Shown one piece after another: positions 42,417 to 43,867 of a stretch of 43,867 bases of DNA. The stretch's first letter is position 1; the number at the start of each line of letters is the position of its first letter. A model generated the notes under the pieces. It saw only the letters and a program-made list of their open reading frames with translations. It did no database searches and was not told the origin of the DNA. A program made the position numbers and the translations under genes. The stretch is taken from NCBI RefSeq assembly GCF_030523955.1, contig NZ_JAUNHL010000021.1:1-43867 (forward strand). The letters run 5' to 3'. The DNA comes from Neisseria sp. (GTDB taxonomy: Bacteria > Pseudomonadota > Gammaproteobacteria > Burkholderiales > Neisseriaceae).

Positions 42417-42803
42417 ATGCGAATCTTGCATACGATGCTGCGTGTTGGCAATCTTGATAAATCATTAGCTTTTTATCAAGAAGTTTTGGGTATGAAATTG
42501 CTGCGTAAAAACGATTATCCGGAAGGTCGTTTTACCTTGGCTTTTGTCGGCTATGGTGATGAGTCTGACCACACCGTTTTGGAACTCACCCACAACTGGG
42601 ATACCGAACGTTATGATTTGGGCAATGCGTTCGGCCACATTGCGCTGGAAGTTGATGACGCTTATGCCGCTTGCGAGGCGGTAAAAGCCAAGGGCGGCAA
42701 GGTTACCCGCGAAGCCGGCCCGATGAAGCACGGCACCACCGTGATTGCGTTTGTGGAAGATCCGGATGGTTATAAGATTGAGTTTATTCAGAAGAATACC
42801 TGA
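42417..42803 (+). CDS. gloA: Lactoylglutathione lyase (glyoxalase I)
   Basis: 128 residues from ATG 42417 (a second ATG three bases earlier; AAAGGA at 42405-42410). Converts the methylglyoxal-glutathione adduct to lactoylglutathione. Metal ligands as in the Ni2+-type E. coli enzyme: His5 (MRILHTML), Glu in [10 protein letters not shown], His in FGHIALEV and Glu in YKIEFIQ. The longer open frame to 42288 is not protein-like. Ends at a strong terminator. Confidence 0.95.
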   Translation: MRILHTMLRVGNLDKSLAFYQEVLGMKLLRKNDYPEGRFTLAFVGYGDESDHTVLELTHNWDTERYDLGNAFGHIALEVDDAYAACEAVKAKGGKVTREAGPMKHGTTVIAFVEDPDGYKIEFIQKNT

Positions 42804-43316
42804 AGGTGTTGGAAAGACAGGTTTTTTTACATGTTGTTATGCCAATAAACAGAGGACTTGGTGAGAATCCAGTTGGCACCATTTCAAAATTTCTGCGCTA
42901 TGCCCGGGATTGACCCGGGCATCTTTTTGCCTCAAAAAACACTTCGCCGGTTGATGGTCAACAGCACCTAGGTTTCAAGCATTTGGATTTCTATTGATAT
43001 TTGGATGCAATCTTTATTTGATTTTGTAAATTTTTATTATTTATTGTTTGTTAAATATTAATTTTTTTTGTTTTTATGAAGGATGAATGAATAGGTAAGC
43101 ATACAAATGGTGGTGAAAATATTCTAAACGGTTTTTATATGGATTGCTTTATTATTGGAAATATTACACTGTGGATTGTTAATTAGGTTGAAATAAATCG
43201 CTATCAGAACTTTTTAAGGCCATTTTCATCATAATTGTTCATGATGTTTATGTAAGATGAATGATGTCTTATATATGATTTTATTGAGTGATTTAAATTA
43301 ATATTGAGTTAGGTGT
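42804..43316. other. Gene-free AT-rich interval
   Basis: Contains the gloA terminator at 42900-42928; the rest (42940-43316) is very AT-rich with no recognised gene or repeat, and is the presumed promoter region of the next gene. Confidence 0.6.
42900..42928 (+). terminator. Intrinsic terminator of gloA
   Basis: ATGCCCGGG/CCCGGGCAT 9-bp GC-rich stem, five-base loop, then CTTTTT. It follows the gloA stop by about 97 bases. Confidence 0.85.
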
Positions 43317-43867
43317 ATGGTTATGAGAAATAGTGAAGAGGCTTTGGGTTTAACAAAAACAAAATTAGGTTTACGAAATGATACGGAAAATTGGTTGCAA
43401 AATGATGCAGGCAGTTGGAAGGAGCAGTGGGATCAGGCTTGGGAAGAAATTCATTCGGACTTGACTGAGGAATGGGCCGAGGCCAACGATCATTTTTCTT
43501 CTATTATAATGACTCCGCAAGATTATAGTCGGATGTATGCCGAATATACAGATTCGTTTGGCAGCGGTGCTATAGCCTCCGATGCGGCTGTAATGGATTA
43601 TGTTGAGGCTGGTGAGTTAAACGGCGATGGGTCAGATAAGTATCATAACGCCGGCAAAAAGGCATTAGGGATAGGTGCTTTGGTACTGGGCGGATTAGGG
43701 CTTGCTATGACCAATTCTGGTTCGAAAGGCAATGAGGGCAGGGTGACTGATACTGCAAATACAGCGGTAGACGAAACAGAAACGGAGCCAAATGCCCTCA
43801 CAGCACCCAATACTCCTCAGCCGACTACGCCTGATGAACCGACTACATCGGAAGAGCCGACTACGCC
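43317..43867 (+). CDS. N-terminal part of a probable large repeat-containing surface protein (partial)
   Basis: Open from ATG 43317 (or 43323) to the right edge, 183 codons without stop. The N-terminus (MVMRNSEEALGLTKTKLGLR) has no signal peptide. Residues to about 65 are Trp- and Glu-rich (WLQNDAGSWKEQWDQAWEEIH), then an acidic Tyr/Asp region, one hydrophobic glycine-rich segment (about 119-132, LGIGALVLGGLGLAM), and from about 160 a Pro-Thr-Glu-rich part with PTTPDEPTTSEEPTTP repeats running on. Such an arrangement suits a long stalk protein or a type I-secreted adhesin, but the family is not recognised. No terminator or close operon partner is seen. Confidence 0.6.
   Translation, partial: MVMRNSEEALGLTKTKLGLRNDTENWLQNDAGSWKEQWDQAWEEIHSDLTEEWAEANDHFSSIIMTPQDYSRMYAEYTDSFGSGAIASDAAVMDYVEAGELNGDGSDKYHNAGKKALGIGALVLGGLGLAMTNSGSKGNEGRVTDTANTAVDETETEPNALTAPNTPQPTTPDEPTTSEEPTT

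Overview
The window looks like a chromosomal segment of a Neisseriaceae species, most likely a Neisseria. The main evidence is the 12-mer TGCCTGTCTGAA, which occurs more than 30 times on both strands, mostly in gene borders and often as closely spaced inverted pairs. This is the variant DNA uptake sequence (the 'wadDUS' dialect) known from N. wadsworthii and N. shayeganii. A few copies of the ordinary Neisseria form (GCCGTCTGAA) also occur, along with a Correia-type mini-element. Gene order such as dolP-gmhA-yraN / rsmI also fits Neisseria. No tRNA, rRNA, prophage or CRISPR was seen.

Layout. 0-4.5 kb: a membrane protein, a methyltransferase, the lytic transglycosylase MltD and chorismate lyase UbiC. 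4.5-9.7 kb: small envelope proteins, the dolP-gmhA-yraN operon divergent from rsmI plus a DUF488 gene, and a TRIC-type membrane protein. 9.7-13.5 kb: a YgjP-like metallopeptidase, argG and pepD. 13.7-15.8 kb: an accessory patch with a REP-associated tyrosine transposase (RAYT), a tandem array of about 220-bp units carrying large hairpins and DUS pairs of mixed dialect, and a low-GC TIR-domain gene interrupted by TGA at codon 7. 15.8-22.1 kb: uvrA, a sirtuin without the zinc cysteines, a putative outer-membrane barrel and a GAPDH. 22.1-23.5 kb: an AT-rich gene-free stretch holding two near-identical minus-strand small RNA candidates ('siblings'), each ending in an intrinsic terminator, with a repeat element between them. 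23.5-32.4 kb: rsuA, a small gene behind a Fur-box-like palindrome, dnaQ-ispD-ispF, rpiA, a thermonuclease, nth, a Do-type protease and nagZ, followed by a Correia element. 32.6-42.8 kb: coaD, a BI-1/YccA protein, menA, ubiB, an NlpC/P60 hydrolase, lrgAB, pntAB and gloA. From 43.3 kb a new gene runs off the right edge: an acidic protein leading into Pro-Thr-Glu repeats, probably the start of a large surface protein.

Most genes are housekeeping: cell wall (mltD, nagZ, NlpC/P60), quinones (ubiC, ubiB, menA), isoprenoids (ispD, ispF), DNA repair and replication (uvrA, nth, dnaQ), envelope stress and outer membrane (dolP, Do protease), and redox or detoxification (pntAB, gloA, GAPDH). The most interesting material is non-coding or accessory: the sibling sRNA pair, the RAYT/REP/TIR patch, the mixed DUS dialects and the truncated repeat protein at the right edge.
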